Shown piece by piece: positions 36,997 to 47,666 of a stretch of 64,000 bases of DNA. Under the pieces are notes generated by a model. That model was not told the DNA's origin. It was given only the letters and a program-made list of their open reading frames with translations, and did not search any database. Origin of the DNA: Dioszegia crocea (Eukaryota > Basidiomycota > Tremellomycetes > Tremellales > Bulleribasidiaceae); NCBI GenBank assembly GCA_001600615.1, contig BCKK01000004.1, forward strand, positions 1,762,309 to 1,826,308. The letters are read 5' to 3'. Within the stretch, counting starts at the first letter, position 1; every line of letters begins with the position of its first letter. The position numbers and the translations under genes are program-made.

Positions 36997-37908
36997 TCAT
37001 ACCTGAAACACTAGTCGCCTGCATATGAACTCGAGACTCACCACGTCTACCGATTTGCTCATCGCTAACACTCGCTGTCGCCAATCACCCCTAACCGGTG
37101 CAAGCCATGCTGGAGGCTGATCATATGCGTAATGACGAAGTTTGTCCTCGAAGTACTTGACGTCGCCCAGCGTAGCTTCGCTTTTCTGAAGCACATCACG
37201 CAGGAGGAGAAACACGCGAAAGTGGTATGTTGATAACGAAGCAGATGGATCGATATGCTCCCAATAGCTATCCGCCCGGGTGATGTCTCGATCGTGCCAT
37301 TCCTTGCGAGGGTGATTGCTGGATTCATCCTCGGCGAGCAACTTCAACAGCTTTGAAGCCTCAACTACGGTCCCGATCAGCGAGAGGGACTTATAGTGTA
37401 CTCACTCAGCAGCTGACAAATCTTCACAGCGTCAGCGGGTCGGACAAGCAAATTGTGCAAGCTCACACTTCCATCAAACTTCTGGATGTTCCAGTACTTT
37501 TGGCGTTCGTCAAGCCTCTCGGGTACTCCTCCTGGCAGCCCCTCTTCATCACAATAGCCCATAATCTTGCAGCTCATCCCTATAGCTCTTTCTCGTAGGT
37601 TAAAGGCTTCAATCCATAGATCGATCATTTCGACTCTGGACATCTGACAAGCGTGAGTCTGGGCAGAAAGACCCGTCAAACCCGGTACTCACTTCACACG
37701 GCCTTCCGTCAATGTTGCATTTGACATGAGTGATAAATATGGCATCTGCTCTGGTCCAATATCGATACGCGTCCGTCTCAGCTGGATTCTTCTCATCGTA
37801 TCCGGCACCCGTTGCCAATATGAACGGGACTACGTTCCGGTTATATCCCACCGTGCCCATCATCGCTCGTACTTCGCTCTGTCTGGGCTGGAGAGATGCG
37901 TTGCCCAT
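36997..37908 (-). CDS. family copy 4: member of the microexon family, function unknown
   Basis: Start ATG at 37908 (MGNASLQPRQSEVRAMMG). It continues VPFILATGAGYD, TDAYRYWTRADAIFITHV, then after a normal GTGAGT intron MSRVEMIDLWIEAFNL, microexon 37406-37421 (ICQLLI across it), KLLKLLAEDESSN, STYHFRVFLLLRDVL and KYFEDKLRHY. It ends at 36997. All introns are GT-AG and I see no stop within the spliced frame. It is clearly closest to copy 3 (same MGNA start, same spacing, same orientation), so the two look like a tandem duplication. It lacks the acidic C-terminal exon of copies 2, 5 and 6. Confidence 0.72.
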
Positions 37909-38112
37909 GGTCGTTCGTAGAGGTGAGAGATGATAGGATGCTTGCTGGAAGTTGAGAGGGATATAAGGCTAACCGGATGACTACGTCATACGAGTGCCTG
38001 AATCACCATATCTGTGGCAGGAAGGTTTCGGTTGAGCTTCTCGTATCATTGGAAGCCAATGATGATCCGCTCCGCCCGCTACAACTGTAAACAGTTTGCA
38101 TCTCCGCGCACA

Positions 38113-39370
38113 TCAGAAGAAGTCCATAACCTCCCTCAAGAGATCCTCTGGTTTCTCCTCCGGTATGTAATGCCCACAATCCAACTTCGTCCCGCTGACT
38201 TCTACCGCCTCGTCCGCATACCCCCGCCAGACACCCAACACATCCCCATACTTCTCAATCATCCCTTTACCGCCCCACAGAACTTTCAACTTGCTCACTT
38301 GTAGCTTTTTGCCGGATGAGCGGTCGGCGCGATCATGCTCTAGGTCAATTGTGGCTGATGCACGATAATCCTCGCATGTCTGTATAGAGGTCAGCGATAT
38401 GCCTAATGGATAGCGGTAGGACTTACTGCATGGACAGCTTCAGTCGATGCGAAGTTGCCTTTGTATTCCTTCAACGCCTCGTCGGTGAAAACAACATTCT
38501 TGTGCGTGCCTCGCGAAGCTAAAGTGGACCAGTACGCTTCGGGATCGGCCATGATCATTCGTTCCTGACCAAGAGTCAGCTTTGATCAACGATAGCGGGA
38601 TGATGAACAGTGTCGGACAGTCCAGTCGAATCCGAGACTTACAGGTCCTGGAGTAGGCTGGATGAGGTAGAACCAATGCCAATATCCTTCCGCCTGAATT
38701 GTCAGCTATACCCTTTGCTCCAAGTCCGACGTCACTCAGACTTACAAACATCATATTTGTGCCTTCGTACATGTATAGCGTTGGCGCTATATCCAGGAGA
38801 CACATCTTGTCCACCTTGTCAGGGTGGTCGAGAGCGAGACGATGAGCCACGCGCGCGCCTCGGTCATGTGCAAGAACAGAAAACTTGGTGAATCCGAAGT
38901 GCGCCCTGACAAATTAGCGATTGTGTGATATCATGGTCATAAACCCTGGAACTTACATTACTTGCACCTGATCATCCGCCATTGCGCGCTTAGAGTACTC
39001 CTCATGCTTCTCAGTGCCCTTAGGACGGGATGAGCGACCGTACCCTGTCCACATCAGCCCGGAATCCGAGAGTAGGCATGATTGATGGAACCGAGACGCA
39101 CCTCGCAGATCCGCGCAAATTACAGTATACTTCTCCGCCAGTTGCGCCGCCACATCGTGCCATATGCTGTCCAGTCAGCGAGATCCCTTATGAGCCCAGC
39201 AAGTCAACATACTAGGAGGTCTGAGGGTAGCCGTGAAGCAGTAGAAGACCGCGCTTGGTTTCCGAACCCTCCTTTCCACCCTTCCTTGCGTGGATCTTCA
39301 GCTTCTCGGCGGGATAGGTGGAGTTGATTTCGATGTCATGTTCTGTGAACTGCTCGAAGCCTTTTGACAT
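38113..39370 (-). CDS. alpha/beta hydrolase, epoxide hydrolase / haloacetate dehalogenase-like
   Basis: ATG at 39370 (MSKGFEQFTEHDIEINSTYP). About eight short exons join to give RGLLLLHGYPQTS (oxyanion HGxP), ADLRGYGRSSRPKG, FSVLAHDRGARVAHRLALDH (nucleophile elbow GHDRG-type, with Asp as nucleophile), an EGYWHWFYLIQPTPGPE segment (cap-domain tryptophans) and DCGHYIPEEKPEDLL (catalytic His near the C-terminus). The Asp nucleophile in HDRGAR, the W-H-W-F-Y cap motif and the GHYIPEE His are typical of fluoroacetate dehalogenase-like hydrolases of about 300 residues. The true substrate is unknown. Probably cytosolic; no signal peptide. Confidence 0.82.
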
Positions 39371-40022
39371 GCTGGCTGTAGACTAATATGTTGGTTGTTA
39401 ATCAAGTGGTTGATTACCTCGGCTAAAGATCAAGCCGGTTGGCCGGCTAGTCCCGGCTTCAAATCCAGATGTCGTAAGCCGGAAGTTACACGTGTCCGAC
39501 TCCGCATTCCTCTACAGCACTAGTACCGTGGCCCTGGGTACAGTACATCCTAGGAGTAAGCTCAGAAATTCTCCAGCAGAGATTGAGCTGTCCACCTCTC
39601 CCTTCCGTATTCCGAGAGATTGGGAAGGGTAGATAGGTGACCGACGCGTCAAACCCTGGGACGAAGGCCAAAAGGCCAGCGCGTCCTCGTCGCTGAGTGC
39701 GAGGTCCCATTTCATCGATATGATTTCAGGTCCATAGGTGTATCGTAAGGGTGCGAGGAGGCAGGTGCACGTAGAGCAGATGATATTCCTGGGAGTACAC
39801 TTATTGATGTGCTCGTGGCTTGGAATTGCAATTATCCAGCCTCGGGCTCAAATGAGTTTCCGGATGTCGTAAGAGGAAAAACTGTAATCTGGCTCTGTGC
39901 CAAGTACGGGTACTACACATTGTAAAGAGCCATTCATTAATGTTGCCTCTTGTCTCCGCCAAGTAAGGAGACGCCGATTTTCGCCTTTCCCCCTCCCACA
40001 CACCTCCCGCCGACACCCCACA
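39371..40022. other. divergent intergenic region
   Basis: 652 bp between the hydrolase (minus) and the pRiA4b-like gene (plus). A few short frames have no support. No gene or repeat recognised. Confidence 0.45.
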
Positions 40023-40777
40023 ATGTCATTGACCTCCACTGCCGCTCCCTCCCCTCACGACTGGTACCTCCTCCACGCTCGACTGAAGGGGATCAAAGAC
40101 CCCGTGATCTGGCGTCAGCTCTCCGTCCCTCCCAACATCGCAACCAGCCAACTCCATCCCCTCATGATCTCCGCCTTCGGCTGGTCTCTTACCCACCTCC
40201 ATAACTGGTCCACTCGGTCGCGAGTGTCAGCGGCCATGAAGCGCCCCTTATCTCCAACCTAAACCCAAACGGTTATTCTTACCCCATCATGCGCGTCAAC
40301 GGGCGAAAAGTCAATCACCCCCGACCTGATCTTGGCCCGGATTACGACCCGACGGACTTTATGAGCGAGGATGATGACTATGGGTTGCCTCCGGATGAGA
40401 CCCTGGCGGAGCTTGATGCTATCTACGACTTTACTGGAGGCAGGCATGTCCTCCTTTACGAGTATGACATGGGGGATGGCTGGGAGCACGTCATCACGGT
40501 CGAGAGGATGATTGCGCCTACGGCGCGCATCACAGGTGGAAAGGGGCATAGTGTGGGGGAGGATTCGGGCGGGCCGTATGGCTGGGCGGAGGTTAAAGCG
40601 GCGTACAAAGTCAAGGATACGCCTCAGGACGATGAAGACAAGGCGGATAGAAGGGACTGGTATGAGAACATGTGCAGCAATGGGGATAAGCGGGGTTTGA
40701 AGGGGAAGGCGAGGCTGGAGCATGTCAATCTCAACGACGCCAAAGGCGTACGAGAGTTTGAAGGACCGGAAGTTTGA
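40023..40777 (+). CDS. pRiA4b ORF-3-like domain protein, reading frame interrupted
   Basis: ATG at 40023 (MSLTSTAAPSPHDWYLLHAR). The first frame gives LKGIKDPVIWRQLSVPPNIA and MISAFGWSLTHLHN, the beta-alpha core of the pRiA4b ORF-3-like fold (IWR, GW..xHLH). The rest is in another frame: NLNPNGYSYPIMRVNG, then YEYDMGDGWEHVITVER and YGWAEVKAAY, ending at 40777. The change of frame falls between about 40210 and 40235. A 47-nt intron (GTCTCT to GTCAG) restores the frame but deletes the conserved HLH; a 23-nt intron would keep it but is shorter than normal. A real frameshift is the third option. The family, first described on plasmids and IS elements, is also found in eukaryotes; its function is not firmly known. 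Confidence 0.65.
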
Positions 40778-41215
40778 CTCGGAGGACGAAGGGGAAGGGG
40801 ACGTCTACTACTATGGGACTGCGGGGCAGTAGAACGAGGATACAGAAGAGTAAGATAGAACTAGCAGAGGCATTGGAATTAGATGTGATCCGAGAATTTA
40901 TACGGCCGGGGCTATCCAGTTTCGCCACATGATCACGCTGCAAAGGTACAGCTTCTTCTCGGAGATCTCGCCGCTATTGATATTGAGAGGCGCTAGGCTA
41001 TACTCGGCTTAGTGCCTGCAGTGCCTTAGTAAGACGATCATATACACACAGATACACACACACATACACACCTTTACGCCAACACGCTGCCGGAACGAGG
41101 AACCAGAAAACGAGGGTCCCCTCGAATTCCCGGTCTCTTTTCCCGCGCCTCTCTTATCTCTTTGTTTACATCTTCCCTACATCACCCTCTCTCTTATACC
41201 TTCTACACCACCACC
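40778..41215. other. intergenic region with CA-rich microsatellite
   Basis: 438 bp between two plus-strand genes. It holds an imperfect (CA)n tract at about 41041-41072 and a CT-rich leader just before the epimerase ATG, a typical fungal core promoter. Confidence 0.5.
41041..41072. repeat. imperfect CA dinucleotide microsatellite
   Basis: ACACA blocks interrupted by GATA and TA steps, about 32 bp long, 145 bp upstream of the epimerase start. Confidence 0.7.
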
Positions 41216-42455
41216 ATGGCCTCCCCATCTTACACCATAGCAGTCACTGGCGCCCACGGCCTCCTAGGCTCTGGCTTCATCCGACATGCCCTCTCGCTCG
41301 GCCACCGTATTCTCGCCCTTGACCGCAAGCCGCTTTCCTTCCCTCGCGGTCCCCCTTCCCCACCCGACTCGACAGATGGCGAGAATGACGAGGATGATGA
41401 CTGCGATATCCCTCCCGAGATGTCCAACTCCGGCATCACCCCGCTCGACCTTGCCCTCCTCATTAAAGCCATTTCCGCCCACCCTTGCTCGTACGCCTAT
41501 ACCGAGGTTGACCTGCTCGACTATGACGCCTTTCGGCTCGCAGTCAAATGTGGAGGATGTGATGCGCTGGTTCATCTTGCGGCGGTGTATAGGGAGCATG
41601 ATGGGAGGGGCAATTACCTAGAGGGGGGATTAGCGGAGCCTGTGAGTTCAGAAGGAAGGAAAGAAGCTGGTGGTGTTTGCTTACGACTATGCAGGAGGTT
41701 TACAGCATCAACACCACCATGTCGTATAACGCGCTCAGTATTGCCGCAGAGCTGGGTATCGAGAGAGTAGTCATGGCGTCCAGCGTCAATAGTATTGGCA
41801 TGCGTGAGTACCTCCTTTTCTTTCCTCCGGCCAAGTTCTTTGCTTCCTCCCAATTCCCTCTGCCCCAGCTGACACCGCAGTGTTCTCCAAGCAGCCCCGC
41901 TTTGACTATCTGCCGATGGACGAGAGTCACCCGTGCTATCCCGAAGACGCATACTCTCTGGCCAAACAGTGAGCACTCATTCCCTATCCCGTCCGGCACT
42001 CCCACTGATCCCACAGAACCTCCGAAATCCAAGCATCCGCTACTATCCGCCGCAACCCTCATCTTCCCCTACGTATCGCTTCCCTTCGCTTCCACTGGGT
42101 CGTCCCCACCCCACTCGCCAGCAAAGCAACCATCTCCGCCCATTCCGGCTCACATAAGGATCTCTGGGGCTGGGTATCTGTCTCTGCCGCTTCCGAGGCT
42201 GTACTCCTCGCTATCACTTCACCTCTCCACCAGTCCCCGGCCGGACACGAGGTCTTCTTCATCGTTGCGCGTACCATGTGCGGCGGGAAGAGCAAGGGCG
42301 AGGCGATGGGCGAGCACTGGAGGGATGTGGAGTGGAGGGGCGGATTGGAGGGGTTGGAGGGGTTGGAGGGGTTGGAGGGGAATGAGGGGTTGTTCGATAC
42401 GACCAAGGCGGAGAGGATGCTGGGGTGGAAGGAAGAGGGGTATCCGAAGGCGTAG
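41216..42455 (+). CDS. NAD-dependent epimerase/dehydratase (extended SDR)
   Basis: ATG at 41216 in a strong context (CCACCATGGC): MASPSYTIAVTGAHGLLGSG, with the TGxxGxxG nucleotide-binding loop. Then VDLLDYDAFRLAV and ALVHLAAVYREHDG follow. After intron 1 come EVYSINTTMSYN and IERVVMASSVNSIGM (catalytic Ser region), and after intron 2 FDYLPMDESHP and the YSLAK motif (Tyr-Lys catalytic pair). The third join gives TSEIQASATIRR, LRIASLRFHWVVPTPLA and WGWVSVSAASEAVLL (substrate domain), ending in TKAERMLGWKEEGYPKA. About 340 residues; a sugar-nucleotide or related keto/hydroxy substrate is likely, but which one cannot be said. A run of four Leu-Glu-Gly units near the end is encoded by a 9-bp tandem repeat. 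Confidence 0.82.
42346..42381 (+). repeat. 9-bp coding tandem repeat (Leu-Glu-Gly x4)
   Basis: Four TTGGAGGGG units in the last exon of the epimerase encode LEGLEGLEGLEG on the surface-tail side of the protein. Confidence 0.75.
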
Positions 42456-42831
42456 GAGGAGCAAGCGAGTGCGATAGTAAAGAGAAGGGGTATCTGAGGC
42501 ATGATCTGGAAAGTCATATCGGAAGATCAGGCGGAACGATCGCTGATGGAGGAGAGGGCGGAGATTATCTGAGAGATGAGTAGAAAATCATGTCCATCTT
42601 ATGTGGATAAACATTAGCGCGCGCCATCAATGCCCATACATCTCCTTCGTGAAGTATGAATGGCAGTGTTTGCCATCTCGGCTTCGGCTTCAGACCCAAT
42701 TGAAGGGTAACAGGTTGATACGCGTTACATAGGGCATCTTTTCAGTTGTTTTGCGCCTCACTCGGAAGCTGTCTACTGGCGGAAACGGAGGTGATGATTG
42801 TCGAACTAGGCGGGTGGGAGATTATGCTTGG
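42456..42831. other. convergent intergenic region
   Basis: 376 bp between the convergent ends of the epimerase and SmE genes. No further gene seen. Confidence 0.5.
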
Positions 42832-43343
42832 GCGGGTTGGACGAGGGTTATATTGTCGCCTTTGAGCAATATCCGTCCTAGGCTTGTCAGCTGGAGCTCC
42901 GAATGAACTTGGGGTCTCCCTCAAAGCCTTGATCCCCTCCTGCAATCAAACGTACCCAGTTCTCTCCGTGGCTTAGGCTCCTTGCCCGGCTTCGCACTGC
43001 AGTCATACACCTCCTCCGCATCATCCAGCACAACATTCATGAACTCGTCAAATCCCTGACATCATCAGCTCGATGTTTACTGCTCCGTAATGATTGGACG
43101 CACAATGATGAAAGCCTCAATCCTGAATTCCGTGTTGTCATATAACCATAGGACGACTCGTGTGTGCTAATTCGATCAGCTCTCTGCACATCGCCTATAG
43201 ATACACGTCAGTCTCTCCCCTCGATACGTACCTTTTGCAGGTAGTTGAACAAAATGTTGATGGGCTAAACAGTCATCAGTATTCGGCGGAGATGCTTTTC
43301 GTTCCAGCCGACTTACCTGAACCATCACTTTACGGCCGCTCAT
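42832..43343 (-). CDS. SME1: small nuclear ribonucleoprotein SmE
   Basis: Five short exons from the ATG at 43343. They read MSGRKVMVQ, PINILFNYLQK, then TRVVLWLYDNTEFRIEAFI, then GFDEFMNVVLDDAEEVYDCS with a basic insert, and GRILLKGDNITLVQPAQA, ending at 42832. This is the full Sm fold of SmE. Sm1 comprises the KVMVQPIN start, the VWLY-like strand and the GFDE-(F/Y)-MN-x-VLDDAEE motif. Sm2 is ILLKGDNI. SmE is one of the seven core proteins on U1, U2, U4 and U5 snRNA. The join before GFDE uses a GTGCGT donor. Divergent from THR1 over 294 bp. Confidence 0.92.
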
Positions 43344-43637
43344 TGTAATGAGGAGCTCTTTGGCAGAGTGGGTATATGCTGTCAGGCAGTTCGAATGGCG
43401 GTGTTATCAGGCGCGTATCTCGAGCGTATAGGATAGCTGATATAGGGACGAATGTATAGTGAGAGTTCGCAGATGCGAAGAAAGAGCAGCTAGGGCGGGA
43501 CCAAATTTGGCTGCCGGCACGAGGACAGGTTATTACGTAAACAACTCGCTCTGAGCCAACTTTTCTATGCGTCGCGTGCAGTCCTCGAGTCGATATATCT
43601 AGCCATCTACCCCATACATTCATCTCACACAGCTATC

Positions 43638-44843
43638 ATGGCAACTCGACGTCATATCATACACGTCCCTGCGACAACAGCGAACGTCGGGCCAGGATTT
43701 GACGTCTGCGGAATCGCCCTCTCCCTTTCCCTCTCGCTCCTAGTCACCATCCCTGCCCCCTCGACCCCCTCCCTCCCCGCCCTCCCTTCCATATCGTACA
43801 CCGGCCTAGACAGCGCCAATGTCCCACTCTCACCATTCAAAAACCTCCTCACTCGCGTGGCCCTCTATGTTCTGCGCTCACACGGTATCTCAGCCTTCCC
43901 ACCCGGCGTCTCCATCCATGCGCACAATGAAATACCCTTTGGCCGAGGCCTGGGTTCGTCAGGCGCAGCAGTCATTGCTGGTGTCTACCTCGGTAACCTA
44001 CTCGGAGACCTAAATCTCTCCACATCCCGCCTGTTAGACTTCGCACTCATGGTTGAGAGGCATCCCGACAACGTGACCGCAGCGCTCGTTGGCGGGTTTG
44101 TCGGATCATACCTCCGAGAACTGAGTCCAGAGGATATGTCAGCGGCGAGTATACCGCTCGCAGAGGTCCTTCCTGAGTATCCGGCAGATGCGGGGCCGGA
44201 GTGGGGTACAGACCCGGCCAAGGCGCCAATGGGTATTGGACATTATGTGAAGTTTGGATGGGCCAAGGAGATTAGGGCAATAGCGGTAATGCCGAGGTTT
44301 GAGCTGGCGACTGCGAAGGCTAGGGGTGTGTTACCAGAGACGTATAGCAGGAAGGATATGGTATGTCAAACCTTTTCACACATGACAGTATATTTCAGCT
44401 AATGAGGTAGGTGTTCAATCTTCAACGATTAGCTGTTCTTACAACTGCTCTGGCCCGCTCTCCACCTGACCCAGAATTGATATACGAGGCAATGAAGGAT
44501 AGGATACATCAGCCATACCGTCAGACCCTTGTATGTTCCAACTCAGACCTGTCAAGTGGAAGTCATTGCTGAATCATAGATTCCTGGCCTACCCGAAATC
44601 CTCTCTACTCTGACATATCAATCCCACCCCGGACTTCTCGGTATCTGCCTGTCTGGAGCAGGCCCGACCATCCTCGCATTAGCCACCGACAACTTCGACT
44701 CCATCGCAGCGGAGATTAAGCGGATATTCAAGACGCAGGATGTTGAGGTGGATTGGGAGGTTTTGGATGTTGATGAGCGCGGAAGTTGGATTGAGGAAGT
44801 TGGGGAGAAGAAGGCGGCGGAGTGGGTAGAAAAGAGGCAATGA
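43638..44843 (+). CDS. THR1: homoserine kinase
   Basis: ATG at 43638. Exon 1 gives HIIHVPATTANVGPGFDVCG (GHMP-kinase N-terminus) and the ATP-binding motif IPFGRGLGSSGAAVIAGVYL. MVERHPDNVTAALVGGFVGS, the substrate region, follows. Exons 2 and 3 add FNLQRLAVLTTALAR and the GHMP C-terminal motif LGICLSGAGPTILALA. About 350 residues, as expected for fungal Thr1. It phosphorylates the hydroxyl of L-homoserine with ATP, the step before threonine synthase. Cytosolic. The full gene is intact, with two introns and the stop at 44841-44843. Confidence 0.94.
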
Positions 44844-45013
44844 AAGAAGTAAGGACAGGGTCAAATCGACTACACACAATTGCATGGATTAAGGATCAGG
44901 AATCAAGGACTGGGAATTAGAGAACCTGGGAACCTGGGAGATGGGGTGATGGATGACCCAGGCAGCGATGGCTTAGATACTGATCCAGATCTATCTTCTT
45001 TTTTCAATCTGCC

Positions 45014-45705
45014 CTACTGAACCAAACACAGGCTCTCCTCTGGTGTAGCCCCCGGCACAAACGTCTGCTGCGGCAAGACATTCACCATCCTAGCGTGCAT
45101 CGGCACCATTACGCCGCCAGGGAAAGATGTGCCTGCGGGGAAGTATCTCCCGGTTCAGCTTTGTGTAAGGGATATGTCACTCACCCGCCATACTTCAATA
45201 CTGTCATGTGTGGGAAAGCGGCGCCGAGGGGTACGATGCTGAGGTATCAGACACTGATCTCGTACTGATACAAAGCAGCACTGACCTCCCCGCTGGGGCA
45301 TAGAAACCATCTTTGGCTTTCCCCGCATCTGTCACATTCTTCAAACAAGCATCTTCATCCTACACATAATCAGTCCTAACCTCTTCCCAACCAGCCATCA
45401 GGCCAATGCGGGTCACCCCGCACCACTGGTCAACTCACGAATTCCACATTGCTCCAAGCAGGTTTCCACTCTCCCTCCTTAAACCACTCCTCACCCAGCT
45501 CATTCGCATCCACCATCTCCTGCACCGTACCCGGATCGGCTTTGGCGCCGTACTTCTTCTTCATCTCGCCCGCATATGTCTTGTCAAACTTCTCTTGGGC
45601 CCTGCCTTCGCTATCTGCTTTCTTCTGGGCGGACTTTTTCGCGAGGTAAGTGTCGTATTCCTTTTGAGACATGTTGGGCGGTTTAGAGGGCGCTCGGGAC
45701 GACAT
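45014..45705 (-). CDS. conserved-looking hypothetical protein
   Basis: ATG at 45705 (MSSRAPSKPPNMSQKEYDTY). A Lys/Glu-rich helix follows (LAKKSAQKKADSEGRAQEKF), then MKKKYGAKADPGTVQEMVDA and EWFKEGEWKPAWSNVEF. After three introns it continues DEDACLKNVTDAGK, DGFYAPAGSIVPLGAAFPHM, GTSFPGGVMVPMHARMVNVL and a short tail ending at 45014. About 170 residues, soluble, without signal peptide. Good codon structure and clean GT-AG joins make it a real gene. I recognise no family. Confidence 0.65.
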
Positions 45706-46165
45706 GAAGAGAGCTCTGGTTCCAGTCTGGAATTGGAGGTAAGCTGGTGTGATTCGTGTCCTGCATGGTCACAAACAACACGGGAGCGCTCAAAGCCCTC
45801 CTTGCTTTATTCTAACGCTAGCCACGTTGAGGCTCCTTTCATCGCCAGATGCGATACGAAGGACCTCAAATGTCCCGAATTCAATCATGGGATTGGAGTG
45901 ACTCGTCAATGGTCTATGAGCCAGATTAGTAATCAGAGAGCCAAGAAGTGCGGACCGAACGATAAGCTTGGGAATGTATGTACATGATGAGATACTGCTT
46001 GTTACCATAATTACACCTCCTTCCGCCACATAACGGACGTGCCTCGACCACAGGCTCAAACTTCGGATGCCCGTCAGATTCGTTCGATTCGCCGATTGCT
46101 AGGATGAGAGAGGGTGGAAAGCTGCCGCCGTGTCAAGCCATAGTCTGAGCTTTTTGCGGCGAGTG
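45706..46165. other. intergenic region
   Basis: 460 bp between two minus-strand genes (promoter of the hypothetical gene and 3' region of family copy 5). No supported gene; short frames only. Confidence 0.5.
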
Positions 46166-47300
46166 CTAGGGGGCCAGTAAGGGATTGGCCTCATCGTCAG
46201 GCTGGCGGGATTCGTTGTCCGGAAGCCGCACGCGGCTAGCGCGGAAGAACGAGAACGTGTGGTTCGCCAATTGTTTAAGGGGCGCAACAATGGTGTTTGC
46301 GGGCAAAGGGGGGAGGTTCTCGATGAAGGATATGGTGGCCGGAGGGGAAGCAGACTTTGCCTATGGAGGAGTCAACGTACAGCTTCGGAGCGCTTCTCGT
46401 TTGTGCTCACCTTGGATACGCCATTACCAGCTGAACCTTTCCATCCAATCACCTCGCCCTTCCACTCTACGCCCCCAAGCCCTTTGTACAAAGGTCGATG
46501 AATGGTCGGAATAGACAGTTTGTAGAGGGACTCGAATGGAGCGACGATTTTTTGCGCCTCAATGGTCTCCTCTAACGCTGACGCTAGATTCCGGATGACT
46601 AGAAATGGCCAAGTCTCCGTGGGACCGGATGTGTCGATGAGTTGCGACAATTGATAACGGAAGGGCTTGGTGGTGGCAGGCCATGACTTATGGGCTTGTC
46701 CAGCTGCTTCGATGGCGGCAATCTGCTCAAGAAACATTGATAGGCGATCTAAATAGTCAGCAATGCGCGATCGCAGAGCGGGGCGCTCATGGATTGCAGA
46801 GATTGTAACGCAGCGCACAAGTTAATTCTTTCGTCTAAGCGTCAGATTGACCTTTTGGGCTCGAGAAGGTTTGGCTTACTCTCTGCAGTAACCTCCGGAC
46901 CATCACAAGCCTGTCTCGATGGACTGGATCCAGAGGCAAGTCACCAGGGCCGAACGCAAAGGACCGTTCCAACTCCAAGGTGAGTGACAGTGCCATCATG
47001 TACCGGTTCATTGCCTGGATCCATATCTCGACCACTTCGACACGAGACATCTAAGGCGTCAGCGGTCTACCGGTTCTATCAAGATAGCTCGTAGCTCGCC
47101 TCGGTCGATACACCGTTCATCCTCCATATGAAGTGTGTGATGAAGATGGATTTGCCATCCTTGCAAAAACGATAGGGACCAGGTAGATATTGCCGACTCC
47201 AGTCGCATTGACGGCCCGCAGCCAATATGAAGGGAAGAGCCCGAGCGTGTAAGTGAAGCATGGGGTGACGATAGAGATCAGCATCTCGCTGCCTGGTCAT
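46166..47300 (-). CDS. family copy 5: member of the microexon family, function unknown
   Basis: ATG at 47300 (MTRQRDADLYRHPMLHLHAR). Landmarks: LPFILAAGRQCDW; SIFITHFIWRMNG; then, after an intron with a GC donor (GAG/GCGAGC), MSRVEVVEIWIQAMNRYM. Microexon 46819-46834 gives TKELTY, followed by LSMFLEQIAAIEAAGQ, ETWPFLVIRNLASALEE and a C-terminal exon reaching PDDEANPLLAP, with the stop at 46166. No stop lies inside the spliced frame, so it may be functional. It is closest to copy 6 (shared xTWP(F/Y)L(V/I)(I/L)R block and C-terminal layout). The unusual donor is the one point against it. Confidence 0.7.
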
Positions 47301-47666
47301 GGTGGATGTGATGTTGGTGAGAAGCAGTAAAGATCGTTAAGGCAAAGGAAAATGCATTTTAGCACAATCATTTGCCACTCGCAGCGCAAACAGTCGAATC
47401 TTCGATACATCTTCTACCCCTGCCGCACTCTTCAACAACGCTCTGATCACGTAGAACGGAGACAGTCAGTCGTACGACACGGAGGATCAGGTCAGTTCCT
47501 CCTGCCCCTAGGACGTCCCCAGACTGAGCAGGGATACGCCTCTTGCGCGCGTAGCCAAGTCTCTCTTGAACTCGCCCGTAAGACCCACAAGAAGCTTCTC
47601 GTGTACTTCGCTGATTTGACTTAGGTCTTGCCTCTTCCTTTATCATCTGAGCTTCTTGCCCACATC
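47301..47666. other. divergent promoter region, family copy 5 / Byr4-like gene
   Basis: 366 bp between divergent ATGs. A TTG at 47628 is in frame with the Byr4-like gene, but the first ATG is 47667. No other gene seen. Confidence 0.5.

Noticed and set aside
45406..45987. 193-codon plus-strand frame
   Set aside because: Antisense to the spliced hypothetical gene at 45014-45705, which has a good start and clean introns.
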